A DNA stretch of 64,000 nt from contig JAEVLN010000009.1 in the NCBI GenBank assembly GCA_018350325.1, positions 2,191,388 through 2,255,387 on the forward strand. The letters run 5' to 3'. The translations under genes and the position numbers were made by a program. A model generated the notes under the pieces. The model was not told where the DNA came from and did not search any database. It saw nothing but the letters and a program-made list of their open reading frames with translations. Of the stretch, positions 32,597-44,165 are shown one piece after another. Source of the DNA: Globodera rostochiensis. Lineage: Eukaryota > Nematoda > Chromadorea > Rhabditida > Heteroderidae. Position 1 is the first letter of the stretch; each line of letters starts with the position of its first letter.

Positions 32597-35500
32597 CTAT
32601 ATTATAAATACATAAAGCATTTTTTTGTGCTCACGTGTCCTGTACCGCTGCCAATGGTTGAACGCGTATGTCCACATTGATGGTGCGGGTTGTTGAGATT
32701 TTAAGTCACTACCGGGAACAACTTGAAGATCACCGCGACAGATTGGGCAAGTTTTGGAGCCTGCGTTTGAAGTATTTTGCCTAAAAATAATTAAATATAT
32801 ATTAATATTTAATCATTTAATTAAAAATATAATCAAAAAAATTCGTTTCCATTGCAAAAATTTCAAATTTAAGCCTAATTTTTGCTCTATTCTTTTTTTA
32901 TTTCAAATCTATTCCGATAATTGTTTACAATAAATTATCAATTAGCTTACCATTGAGAAATGCAGTCGTTGTGAAAAAAATGCTAAAAATTTTCAAAATT
33001 AGAAACATTTTCGCGCGGCTTTCATACTTCGCAATTTATTAATTGCCTCGGCAGGTCACCATTTTTGTCCAACAGTTCCATACACACGGAACAGTCGTCT
33101 AATGTCATCTAAAGCATTGGTATTGTTTAGATGGCAAGTTCGTTATTTTGCGGAGACTTTTTGAGACTCGGGACTCCAAAAACCCGAGACTTTTCGAAAC
33201 CGAGACGAGACTCCAAAAACCCGAGACTCAGACCGAGACGAGACTTCAAAAACCCGAGATTTTTGAAACTCAAGACCGAGAAACCCGAGACTTTTCGAGA
33301 CCGAGACGAGACTCCAAAAACCCGATACTCGAGACCGAGACGAGACTCCAAAAACCCGAGACTTGAGACCGAGACGAGACTTCAAAAACCCGAGATTTTT
33401 GAAACTTAAGACCGAGAAACCCGAGACTTTTCGAGACCGAGACGAGACTCCAAAAACCCGATACTCGAGACCGAGACGAGACTTCAAAAACACGAGATTT
33501 TTGAAACTTAAGACCGAGAAACCCGAGACTTTTCGAGACCGAGACGAGACTCCAAAAACCCGATACTCGAGACCGAGACGAGATTCCAAAAACCCGAGAC
33601 CGAGACGAGACACCAAAAACCTGAGATTTTTCGAGACTCGACACCAAAACGAGGCTCCAAAAATGCGAGGACTTTTCCTTTCCGAAAAGGGCACCTTGCT
33701 AATCTCCAGCAGCATTGATGGCCTGCGGCGTTGCCGTATGTACTGGACGCCATCACTGTTCAGCGTAAGCATAAATCCGTTTGTGCTCCACTCCAATCGA
33801 TTTTGATTTGACACAAAAATTTGAGCAATTGGCTCACGTGACGATTTGACACTTCTTTTCCACTTGCGCAGCGTCATTTGATACCTTAAAGTGGGGTTAG
33901 CAGGGGACTGGGAGCAGTAAAGTCAAAAATTTGAATATTTTGGCATTTGATAATTTTGGATTTTTTTTTTTAATTTATAACCAACATGTAATGGTCCTCA
34001 AGTTCGGGAAGTTCGGTAGTCAATATGCCACGGAGGAACAATCGAATATCTTCGGATTTGTTCGGTGAAAATTCGCCCAGGTAAAACACGTAATATTTGT
34101 TACTGTCAAAGATTTCAACATTCCATTTGTTTGACTATAAAAGGGTTTTTAAATTAAATAGATTTATAAAAATTAATTAAAAAAAAACAGAAACAAATGG
34201 CGAGGTGAGCTCCATTCCGACCTCCCAAAAAGCTAGCACATTGGCTCCCAGAAAATGCGTCAGTGGGAAATGGGTCAGTGATTATTGAATGTCATGCAAA
34301 ACATGTTTCTGGACGATTTTGGGGTCGAAGAATCGATTCTGACCTCTGCTACAACCAATTCCGAATCCCGGGACCAGAATTCGAAGATTTGGCCAAAAAT
34401 CAAATATCAAAAATCAAGTTAGGCGGCTAACCCGTCCGAAGCCAACCACGATTGCCGATTCTGTCTAGTACTGAAGCTAAGCTTAAGCCTAGCTTAGGCC
34501 TAATGCAAGGGATTCGGGAAGTTTTGGCTGGAGTGGGCTTCGGATCGGAAGCGAATTTGGCCTCAAAATTATTCAAAAAGCAAAATATTACAACGAAAGT
34601 CGAATACATTTTTTTGAATGATTTTGAGACCAAAATGGATGTTGAAAAATTGTTCGAATTTGGTTCGAGGTCCAAAATTGGCAGAAATGGATGTTAGAAT
34701 CGTAGTCTACGCCCCTAAATCCGATAAAAAAACACTTTTTTCCCGACTTTTAATAAATCACTGACGCATTTTCCACTGACGCATTTTCCGGTCACCAGCA
34801 CATTTGATTAAAAGCGCAAATTTTGAATTTGATCTGGTGCACGAAATGACAACGAAAGCGCGATGAATGAATCAGTTTTCGAAAGAAATTAGCATTTTGA
34901 TTACTCTAATTTTAAACATAATCTGTTTTTAATGGTCACGTTTAGAGAGCCACACATTTTTACTTAAAAAATCAAAAAATTGAAACTATTGAAAACCAGG
35001 AATGGGAAAAAAGCGTTCAAAAATATTGCTTGAACACTCCGAACATGTTGGTCTTATTGTAATTTTTATAACGAAATGCTTTGTCCATTTGAAAAAGAAA
35101 TTAATTTTACTACAACATTTAGAGGCTTTCGGTTGGGACCAAATTTATCTAATATTTTGTTTTTTTTGAAACAAAATATGGCACACCCTAAACGTGCCAT
35201 GGACACACAGATTGGCGACTCAGTTGACAAGTTCCGTAGGCTTATGACTAAACTTACATTTAAATTTATTCAAAATTTAAAATTGAATTTTCCGCGCCCC
35301 GCGGGTCTAAATACCGCCGCCCCCCTCCTTATGTGGTAAGCGCCCCGGGCGTTTGTTAGATGATTTATTAATTAACTTAATTACCCGTAATTGAGTTCCC
35401 AATGTTGTGGCGGAAGTGATTTGGATTTGAATATTTGTTATGGGCTTTTCGGCTATCACCAGCTGTCTCAAGTCTAGCGTAAATTCGTGCTCCGCTTCGG

Positions 35501-35978
35501 TGCTCTTTATGAGCTTAAAACTTCCTTCCAGACATGCCTCGTCAGGACAACGCAATTTGATGTCAAATGGTGCGCTTAAATAGGCATGTAAAAAAAAAAT
35601 GAAAATTCAAAAAAATTTTTGTTTGTTTGTTTTAATTTAATTTAATTTTTTTAGTTTTATAACACAAAAAAATATGTTTCTGACTTTTTTTTCACTAAAT
35701 TTACATTTGTCACCCTATTTTGCCTATTTTTTCATATAAAATCCGGCCCTTAATTAGGGTAAACGTAATCCTTGATATGCCAAAATCCGTTTTTAAAATA
35801 AATTTGATTCAAATTTGACAAAAAGCGGGGGGTCTTATTCATGTTTCTCGATCAAAATACCAATCTTAAAAAATATTTTTAATTAGGGAGACGCAGTTGA
35901 ACACCATCGACTTCAATATGTACATTCCAACAACTTACATATGTGTGGTTGCTAAAACACCGTGCATTACCAAATCGT
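32597..35978 (-). CDS. RING-H2 zinc-finger protein (probable ubiquitin ligase), 5' end incomplete
   Basis: Exons on the minus strand: 35978-35939, 35574-35385, 34134-33986, 33884-33695, 33108-33028, 32982-32951 and 32780-32597. Phases agree across all joins. The N-terminal ~190 residues are not recognised; they include LRCPDEACLEGSFKLIKS and NKWNVEIFDSNKYYVFYLGE. The last three exons form a C3H2C3 RING: DDCSVCMELL, then CEHFFHNDCISQW and KTCPICRGDL. RING-H2 proteins usually recruit E2 enzymes and ubiquitinate targets. Intron 4 (33109-33694) is almost entirely a minisatellite, and intron 2 holds a tandem-ended element. The exon at 33108 starts with ATG right after an AG, so a shorter 98-aa trans-spliced form is an alternative. 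Confidence 0.7.
33130..33660. repeat. Minisatellite of GAGACCGAGACGAGACTCC words
   Basis: Short words (CGAGACGAGACTYCAAAAACC and ACCCGAGACTTTTCGAGACC) are arranged into a higher-order unit of about 100-110 bp, repeated around four times. It is open in several frames, which makes long but spurious ORFs. It lies in an intron of the RING-H2 gene. Related words recur at 43455-43530. Confidence 0.8.
34250..34785. mobile_element. Tandem-ended element (GCGTCAGTGGGAAATG word)
   Basis: The left end has ATGCGTCAGTGGGAAATGGG and then GTCAGTGATTATT. The right end has the inverted AATAAATCACTGACGC followed by CATTTTCCACTGACGC. The interior has no gene. It is inside an intron of the RING-H2 gene. Confidence 0.55.
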
Positions 35979-37149
35979 CTGCACCAAAAGTTGATATGGA
36001 AATTATGAAAATAATTAAGCGTAACCATTGCGTTAAAAACATCTAAAAATATTATTATTAAAAATAAATTATAATAAAATTCAAAGTTTAATTTTGATGG
36101 CTAAAACGAGAGAGAGCACTGTATCTTTTGTGAATCGATCAGAGTTAAAGTCTGAAATTCCTGCGATTTTACTTTTTTATTTGAAAATTCACTAAATATT
36201 TTAAAAATTTCATAAAAGCTTAACTATCGGCTTCAGAGTAAGTGAGTGGTTGGTACAACCCCTTTTGTTGACATTTTATTATTGAAAAAAGATTTAAATT
36301 TTAATTATTTAAATGGACCCTTTTTGTTAACATTTTATTATTGAATAAAAGATTTAATTTTTAATTATTAAATGGACCCTTTTTGTTAACATTTTATTAT
36401 TGAATAAATGATTTAATTTTTAATTATTTAAATGGGCTCCTCTCTCTATCAAAAGGCTCCCATCACAGAAATCCTCTCTGATAATACAAAAACAGTGAAT
36501 TTATAAACTCTACACAATTTAATAATGGTTAAATTGTGATTATAATGCTTGCTGTAAACGGCACAACATGCCACAAATTAAAAAAAATATGTATTTAGCC
36601 ATGCTTTAATAATCAAATTTGTAATGTCATTAATGCCAACCAAACCACGCACTTCCGGTGCGTGCCAATGCCAGGAAATTGTTTTTCAATTGATCGGCCG
36701 GCAACCACGCGATCATTTTTAATTCACCAACTTCCGACTTTTTTTATTAATAATTTATTCATTATGACAAAAAATGTGTGATTGGACATTACATATGATT
36801 TATTTTATTGGTGGCAAAAGCAAACAACGGCACGGCACATTGTGCCTGCTCTCCACAAAGAGACTTTGTATGCCCATGCCATTATGTCAGTGCCAAAGAA
36901 ATCCGGCATTTATTTTAATGTATAATTTATGAAAGTCTCCAACAATTTCTCCCATTCTTCTATATCGTCAACTTAGCTTAGATACTCTTGCTAGTCAATG
37001 TAACTCATTCATTGGAAAATAAAATTTTCAATAGGCCCTTGAATTCATTAATCGGTTTTAGTCCTTTTGAAAGCCTAAAAAGGGATTTAGGCAAATGCAG
37101 ACTCATTGGCTACCGATCAGAATACCCCACGATGGCAGATTCAGTCCCG
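35979..37149. repeat. AT-rich DNA with a ~60-bp tandem repeat at 36260-36430
   Basis: Three tandem units contain TTGTTAACATTTTATTATTG and AAATGGACCC. The rest shows no gene. Confidence 0.55.
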
Positions 37150-37290
37150 TACTGAAGATGAGCCTAAGCCTAAGCCTAAGCCACCCTGGCTTGGGGTTTG
37201 TTGGGCTTAGGCCTAAGCTAGCCTAAGCCTAAGCCTAAGCTAGCCTAAGCCTAAGCATAGCTTAGACCAAGCTTAGGCTTAGCCTAAGAC
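37150..37290. repeat. Interstitial telomere-like tract (GCCTAA/TTAGGC)
   Basis: About a dozen GCCTAA or TTAGGC words in both orientations, interrupted by CCACCCTGGCTTGGGG. The nematode telomere repeat is TTAGGC. Shorter tracts with the same interrupting block occur at 18025-18060, 46150-46225 and 48825-48860. Confidence 0.75.
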
Positions 37291-37732
37291 CGAACTGGAG
37301 ATGAGCAGGAACAATGTACTAAAGACGCGGGGCACATTCCAATTCTTCAGTTTGTTGCAAAAAATCATTTCAAACGAAAAATATGCACGACAATAAATTG
37401 GAAAAAATTTAATGTCCTTTATTTGTCCATCAAAATGTTATTTTATTTTTTTAAATGGTGCCCTTTATTTTAGCTATGGACTTATCGAACCACTGCTTTA
37501 ATATATTAAAAATTTTACAAAAAATAATCATGTTTTATATCTATCTGTAAACATAAAAAGCTTTATTTAATGCTAACAAATTGCATTAAAATTAGTATTC
37601 ATTTAATAATTGACAGAAACTGAATGAAGTATGGCCTTCAAACAGAAAAAAGTGTCTTTTCTACTAGTTAAGGAATAGCGGCACAATCCCCCCATTATCT
37701 GTTGCCTTCGAAAATTCAATTACAAAATCAAA
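37291..37732. other. AT-rich, no gene seen
   Basis: No supported feature; it would hold the promoter of the secreted candidate. Confidence 0.35.
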
Positions 37733-38416
37733 ATGCTTACAAACTTTTTGTTCAAACTGTTCATGCTGGCGGCTACCGTGTTTATCAGCATTTACAACAC
37801 AGCATCCAATCGTATTCTCAACAACGATCGAAACAACAACAAATGCAACAAATTGATGTTGTACAATGCCAATTGCCGCCGGGGACGAGGACCACAATTG
37901 GCACCGCGCGAACATTGCGCCCCAACCGACGAGAAAACAGCAGCAGCATCAACCGCAACAGAGCCCAATAATTGCGCAGGCGAATTCTTTAAAAACGCTA
38001 AAAGTGATTTTGAACTGTGTGTGTTTGAAGTGGGATACCGGTCCCGGATCCAGCATAATTTAGCCATCATCGTTCAAGACCGGATAATTTTTATCCAAAA
38101 TTGTCCCATACCGGTTCCAGATTATCCGGTTTTGTCCAACCCTATTTACGAATCATTAAAAGCAAAATCAATTCTCAGATTAATTTTTTTTAGTCCAATC
38201 ATTCCGAATTTTCCTGTTGCGCAGCCCACGGTGACTGACTGGACTTTGGGCACATCAGCAGCCGACCACACTGAACAACTTCAAAGCCCTCTTACGCGAC
38301 TTTGCCGACAGTTCAACATGACGTATGGAAACTTCCAGGGACAACGCCCCCCCCCCCTCCAAAAAAAACAAAATTTTAAGCTTTTATGGGGTTGGGGTCG
38401 GAGATTAAAAAAATGA
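37733..38416 (+). CDS. Candidate secreted protein, structure uncertain
   Basis: An uninterrupted frame of 227 aa. It opens with a signal-peptide-like MLTNFLFKLFMLAATVFISI, then a Cys-containing segment (KCNKLMLYNANCRRG, EHCAPTDEK, NNCAGEF). The middle (about residues 95-150) reads like repeat DNA (GYRSRIQHN, PVPDYPVLS). A TTTTTTTTAG acceptor near 38194 may begin a second exon (VTDWTLGTSAADHTEQLQSP). The first ~85 residues are the best supported. Secreted Cys-bearing proteins are common effectors in plant-parasitic nematodes, but there is no evidence of such a role here. Confidence 0.4.
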   Translation: MLTNFLFKLFMLAATVFISIYNTASNRILNNDRNNNKCNKLMLYNANCRRGRGPQLAPREHCAPTDEKTAAASTATEPNNCAGEFFKNAKSDFELCVFEVGYRSRIQHNLAIIVQDRIIFIQNCPIPVPDYPVLSNPIYESLKAKSILRLIFFSPIIPNFPVAQPTVTDWTLGTSAADHTEQLQSPLTRLCRQFNMTYGNFQGQRPPPLQKKQNFKLLWGWGRRLKK

Positions 38417-38699
38417 GAAAACGTCCGGTGTGTATTTGCCATAATAATTTGGTGTTAATCGCTACATTTTAAGACGCCATCGCTCAGTGAGGGAATGATG
38501 CTAAACGAAGCCGAAATGGCTCACATCGCCGGGCCTTAACGAGAAACCGGATTAATATGGACTAAAAACCCCCAAAATATGGACCAAACTCTTAAAGGCA
38601 AAATATGGACTAAGAAATTCGCTAAACTGACCAAATTAGTCATTCCGTTCCCATTTATTGGAATTTTTTGTTATTTAAATTTTTTTTATTTTAGTCCGC

Positions 38700-39050
38700 A
38701 GAAGTCCGCAAATGACGTCTTCTCATGACTCATCCGCAAGTGTCGCCTGATCCACAAATGTCCAATCCGCAAATGTCGTTATCCGCAAGTGTCGTCCGCA
38801 TTTGTCGTGGTACCGATCGGTGAGCATTGGGTGAACGGTGTGGACGACGACGACGACGACATTCACTTGCAAGATTTGTTCGAGTCGGTCGATGGATTGG
38901 CGCCCGGCCGCGAGCAAAACGCCGCCGCCGGCGATTGGACAAATGGTCACTCGTCGTTTAGCGATGACAAAAAGTGCCAATTTGATGGACACGCCGCCCA
39001 TTTGGACTTTCCATTTGCAACGGGAAATGGCAACGGAACAGCGAGCTGAT
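38700..39050 (+). CDS. Acidic coding-like segment, possible exon
   Basis: A short tandem of TCCGCAAGTGTCG words (38700-38805) leads into an open frame of 86 aa from 38789. It has HWVNGVDDDDDDIHLQDLFE, DDKKCQFDGHAAHLDFPF and a Gly/Asn-rich end. Codon use looks like a real exon, but no partner exon was found and the family is unknown. Confidence 0.3.
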
Positions 39051-40169
39051 ATTGGGGAGAGAGAGAAAATGGCGGAAGATAAAAATTTGCAGAGCATTTG
39101 AAAATAGAGTTCGGACTTGAGTACCGATCGGGAATCTCAAAAAATTTCAAATAAATTAAGCAATCGAAATTCGTTCAAGGTCACGAAAAATTTTGTAAAA
39201 ATCCCGAAACTCGAAAAACCTCATTAAAAATTCGTCGATCGGAGAATCTCGATTGGTCCGATCTCTATATGGAAGTTCTAATAAATTATTGACGAAAAAG
39301 TATAAAATTACAACGCAATATTGTGAACATATTACGCACCAACAATGAATGTTACAGGTCCAGAAACCTTAAGCCGCCGTGTTTTATGCGCATGCGTAAT
39401 GAACTTTGATGAAAATTGTGATGTTTGTATTGGTTGGTTGCCCAATTAATGCATGGGACCAGGGGTACGTCGAAACCTTTCCAATTTCGAGGTTTTTCTT
39501 TCGTACTCGGAACACGATAATTTAAAAAATTTCCGACGGCACCGTCGGACTAAAGCCATACGCACGCACCAAGTCAAAAATTTGACCAACCTCAGCAGAT
39601 TTGGACTAATTTTCTTAACAAATTTGGTAAAAATTTCCTCAGCGTGCCTATCGGCACTGCTGACCCACTCCCCCCTCTGATTTTATTTATCCATTCTCAA
39701 TGGATACACAAATTAATAAAAACATAATTTAGCACACTTTTGATTGATTTTGTTGTTGTTAGAATTATTTGATTATAAGGTTATGATTGTTCGTATTGTT
39801 GCGTCTGATTTTCATGAATTTAGATAAGAAAAATCTTTTTGCTAAAATTTTTTTAGCATGAAAAGGAAGAAAATCGGGCGTTTAACAATTAAAAAGCATG
39901 TGTTAAGGTGTAAACGATCGAAAGAAAAAGACGCTTTACAAGAAATGATCAAATAATTTAGCTTCAACATTTTTGCCTACGATCAGAAAGTTAAGAGAAA
40001 ATTTGTTGATGATTTTTCCGAAAAGTTTTGCCTTCAGACGCCATATTTCATTTTCGTCTCACATTCAGTTGCCAATGTTGTGTTCCATGCTGATGAAATT
40101 GGCAAGACCGCTCAAACCTAAAATTGAATATGTTTGAAGCCAAGAATTCCGATTGACACTGAAAGAACT
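39051..40169. other. AT-rich with two hairpin-motif variants, no gene
   Basis: CCGACGGCACCGTCGG lies at 39532 and a GTGCCTATCGGCACTGC variant near 39643. No supported gene. Confidence 0.4.
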
Positions 40170-40891
40170 TTATTGATCGAAGAACTTACAGTCGATCAAC
40201 CCGTTCAAATCGGCAGGCATCGTCTCAGGCCAGTCGCCACAACGCTCAACAACTTGCACAGCCTTGGCAAGCGACTGATCAACCTGAAAGCGATTTCCAT
40301 TAATTAATTTAACAGTTTTGAATAACCAACATAATTGGCACTGCTCTCGATAAGCGGCAACCCAACCCAAAAGCCCATGCTTTGCGGCAAGTTGGGCTTA
40401 CTCTGCACATGTTCAAGCAATGCCTAAATATTTAATAAATAATAATAGTTAATGCAATTGCCAAATTGGGCTTCGAAATTTTAGTTAAAATATTTAACAA
40501 CCCCAACAAAAGCTTTGGTGGCAGAGTTTCGCGCAGGCTCCGGAAGCATCTTGATGCGACTTTGAATTGAACGTGCCATAGCCTCGCAAGTTCCAGCCTG
40601 AAAAAAAGGAATTGACTAAAGAATTTTAGGGTTTTTTTTTTGTCGTGAATTAAGTCTAAATATGCAATTTTCCTCATATTTTCTCAATTAAAAACTAAAA
40701 TCCCTGGCCCCAATTTCTCACAAGCCTACCAATGCACTGAATTGTGCCAACCATTTGGCCATATGCTCAAGCATCAGATGGTCAAAGGCTGTGGCAACCC
40801 GGGTGTGTGCCCATTTTCGTTGAAAATGTACAAAACCAACCAATTCGAAAAGCAATTCATTTGGAATTTTTTTAAATTTAATACTAAACAT
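40170..40891 (-). CDS. F-box-like protein, 155 aa
   Basis: Four exons on the minus strand: 40891-40730, 40597-40499, 40423-40331 and 40283-40170, every junction in phase 0. The N-terminus (KKIPNELLFELVGFVHFQRK, then WAHTRVATAFDHLMLEHMA) has the pattern of an F-box: a Pro-x-E-L-L start, a mid hydrophobic stretch and a Trp. The rest is helical and unfamiliar (CEAMARSIQSRIKMLPEPA, WVGLPLIESSANYVDQSL). F-box proteins link substrates to SCF ubiquitin ligases, whose cullin is activated by neddylation (see the DCN1-like genes). The link is by family knowledge only. A paralogous first exon lies at 60722-60874. Confidence 0.65.
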
Positions 40892-42197
40892 TTTTGGTGG
40901 TTAAATGATGAGTTTGGGCTTAGGGCTAAAATGCCAATTTGGGAGTCTTAATCTATGGGTCAAATCTGTGACGGCCGCCCAAAAAGTGGGGGAGATAAGG
41001 CAACAGGTGGGGCGGGGGGGGGGAATTCGGGGATGCATTTCCTAATTAAACTATTTATATTAAGTAAAAACCAACCAAAACAATCTTTTGCGACATTGCG
41101 GACTTAAAAACATTTTATACAGTCGTTAGAAAATAGTTTTTAGGGTTGTTCTGGGACGTAGAATCAGAATCTGACCTCCATTTTGCCCAATTTCAACCCG
41201 AATTCGAATTTTTCAAAAAATCGATTTTCTAAATTTTAGCAATAAATATTGAAAAAGGTCGTTTCCGGGGTTTTCTGATGCGTAGAATTTGAATCTGATA
41301 TCTAAAAAGCCAAATTAATTCGTTTGAGTTTGTTTGTTTTTGTAAAAAAAATAGATTTTTTGAAAATAAGGTCTTTAGCAAAATCAAATAATTGATGAAA
41401 AATCTTAGACAAAATCAAAGATTTGACAAAATTTAAGGTCAGATTCGTGATCAGCACCCCTGAAACCCCCCGGATATAAATTTTTAGCTTAAATAACAAA
41501 GTATCAATTAGGGGCCCTCATTCTTTAGGATTGCCGAAAAATGCGTAATAGTTCGGTTATAGGCCTTTCAATTGCTGGCAATGAACTGATCCGTCCGCGA
41601 TTTGAAATGCCGGGAAAATCGGTTATTTTGTTAAAATTTAAAAAAATATAAATTTGGAAAATTTAGTCCCAAGATACAAAACTTACAGTTTTAATCGCGT
41701 TATTTCAGTTTTAGATTTGTTCATTTGTTCTCTTCTGCCATAAATTTTGCAATTGCCCTTTGGTCCATCGGGCGATGGCGGTCAAAAAGTTGTGATAATA
41801 AATCGTTTCCGGTACAATTAAGATTCAGCCAAGCGGAGCGTTTCATCGACAGGCTTTCACGATCCCGGTCAATTCCCGATCCCGGTTTTTGAAAAAGCGA
41901 AATCCCGACCCGGTCCCGGTTCGAGATGCTGATCCCGATCCCGGTCAATCCCGGTCCCGGTTTTTACCAAAAATCCCGAACCCGGCCTACTCAGTATAAA
42001 ACAGGGGTGTGATTAGAGCCCGGCAAAATCGGTCCAAGAACAGCCCTAAAAACTATTTTCTAATGACCGTATAAAATGTTTTTATTTTTTGAAAATTTAG
42101 GGACCCCCATTCTTAAGGATTGCCCACGGGGAGTGTATTAATAAAGCCGCCCCCCCTGTTTTCGGATTTTGCACCCCTAAGAATGGGATTTTTGAAA
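40892..42197. repeat. Dispersed repeats, no gene
   Basis: 41140-41535 and 42060-42130 carry ends like the MITE at 10739 (TTAGGATTGCC). 41690-41830 is a dispersed repeat whose minus strand reads MKRSAWLNLNCTGNDLLSQL. 41860-41990 is a run of CCCGATCCCGGT words. None forms a supported gene. Confidence 0.45.
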
Positions 42198-42470
42198 CAT
42201 GGTGTTGGTATAGTGGTGAGTGGTTGGGCAGTTGAACTTTTGGTGTGGGTTCAGGTCCCCGACTATGTTAATAAATTTTTCTGACTTTCTCTGAACATTT
42301 ACGGTCTACTAAACAAAAAAATTTTTTTAAATTTCCCATTTTTTAAAAATATTTTAGATGACAATTCACAAGTTTTCATTTCATTTTTTGATTGTACAAA
42401 TTAGCTGAATATTTAAAAAATTTATAACCTTGTTCAAAGTTGAGTGATCGTAAATTACTTTAGTGCCATA
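42198..42470 (+). mobile_element. tRNA-derived SINE with AT-rich tail
   Basis: The 5' part (42198-42268) has an acceptor-like ACATGGT/GACTATGT pairing, TGGTATAGTGGTGAGTGG (A box) and GGGTTCAGGTCCC (B box). The tail, from TTTTTCTGACTTTCTCTGAAC through TTTTAGATGACAATTCAC to CGTAAATTACTTTAGTG, recurs without the head at 43100-43305. Confidence 0.6.
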
Positions 42471-43443
42471 AAATGCAGAAAAGCCAATTTTCTTAACAAG
42501 ATTCGTTAAAATTTTCAAAAAATTTTCCCGGCGGCGCCTATCGGCACCGCCGGACTCCTCCCAAAAATTTGCGTATTTTTAAAATTTTGTTGCAAATCTT
42601 TTAACAAATTGAGTCAAAAATTCGAAATTTTCTCGACGGCGCCTATCGGCACCGCCGACCCCTTCCCCCCAGATCTAAAGCAAAGTTCTCAAAAACCTTT
42701 TTGCTGACCAATTAGACGAAGGAGAATGGTAAATTATTGCATATCGGAGTGAAGCGCAGATAAGATAGAAAAACCTTTTTTTTTAATCGGAAATGCAAAA
42801 ACTTGAAAAAATTTCGGATTTCGGGTTTCGGATTCCGGAAAAATTTCGGGATTTTCGTGAATTCGGATTTCGGATTTAAAATCCTTTCGGATTTTTGGTT
42901 TTCCGGAATTTCGGAATTCGGATTTCGGATTTTATTTTTCGATTTTGCCCATCCCTGGTGGGGGTGGTGGTTTTGGGAGGGTTGGCGGTTCCTGGGAATG
43001 CTTCGGTTACCCGAACCGGAACCGAGAATCGAACCGAAAAAATCCCGGTTCTACAATTCGGTTCGGAACCGCCAACCCTAGTTCTGATTCCCCAGTGTGT
43101 AAATGATTTTTTCCGACTTTTTCTTAACATCTACAGTGGTGTAAATATTATAAAATTCTCTTAATTTTCCGCTTTTTTAAAAAATATTTTAGATACAATT
43201 CACAAATTAATTTCATTTTGTTGGTTGGACAAATTCGCTGAATTGTTTAAAAATTTATGTCTTTGTTCAAAGTTAAGTGATCTTAAATTACTTTAGTGCA
43301 GGGGTAGCATATGTTCTTATTTATTGGGTTCGGATGATTTTCATAAATTTTAATCTAATATTCAAAATGAGATACAGATAAAACTTCAAAAATTTGGTTG
43401 CATTCTCTTAGCAAATCGGAATCTTTATTTTTCAAGTTTTTTA
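42471..43443. repeat. Hairpin motifs, TTCGGATTTCGG words and a SINE tail
   Basis: The hairpin GGCGGCGCCTATCGGCACCG is at 42530 and again at 42636. 42800-42950 is built of ATTTCGGATTTCGG words, and 42995-43075 of CGGTTC/GAACCG words. 43100-43305 is the SINE tail. No gene. Confidence 0.5.
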
Positions 43444-44165
43444 ATGCACCCAAACTCGAGACCGAGAAATGCCCCGAGACTCGAGATTCTTGACCCAAAA
43501 AAAACCGAGAAATTTCTCGACTCGAGACCAGGAACTAAAGTTTTGGCATTAAATTCGTACATTCACACGCCTAATATATTCCTGCTTTTTGGGGTTTACA
43601 TGTGGCGGCCACCATACTCGAGGCCCGTGACTTTTTTGAAAAACATTTTAATTTTAGGAATGTATTTTTGGATTTATTGCATTTTTTTGTAAAAAAAATT
43701 GGGTAGGAATACCCCGTTCACGAAAATTATGTTTAAACCGGGCTCTACTCTGAGGTAATATAGCAGATCTAACATATTATAATACTAATCGACTGCACTT
43801 GGTCTCTCCAATCACAATTTTTTGCTCGAACAATCTTGAATTTTATCAATAAGCCATCAGAAGCTTCAATCAATTTCAGTCCGAATCACATTTGGGGCAT
43901 TTAATGAGCATTTTGTAACTTTTTCCAACAACAATTGTTTATTTTTGCCGATTTCGTAGAATTAAGGTTAAGCATTGGAATTTAAGCAGGCATTTTCTTT
44001 GATCGATTTTGATTAATCAGAATACAAATCAAATATCGATGCAAAGTTGCCTGTTCAAGAGACCGGTGCTACCAATGAAAGCTTTGATGCTCGGGGCTCT
44101 CCCGGGAGTTAAAAAACAATATGTCCTTGTCGTGATCAAGATTAGAACGAAGATTTTGTGCATTC
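43444..44165. other. Repeats, no gene
   Basis: GAGACTCGAGA words at 43455-43530. An ACCGGGCTCTACTCTGAGGTA end at 43737-43758 matches the right edge of the element at 45268-45421, so a similar element probably ends here. Confidence 0.4.

Noticed and set aside
33143..33877. 244-aa open frame on the minus strand as a single gene
   Set aside because: Only its first ~60 codons (33884-33695) fit a phase-consistent exon. The rest is minisatellite and is better explained as an intron.
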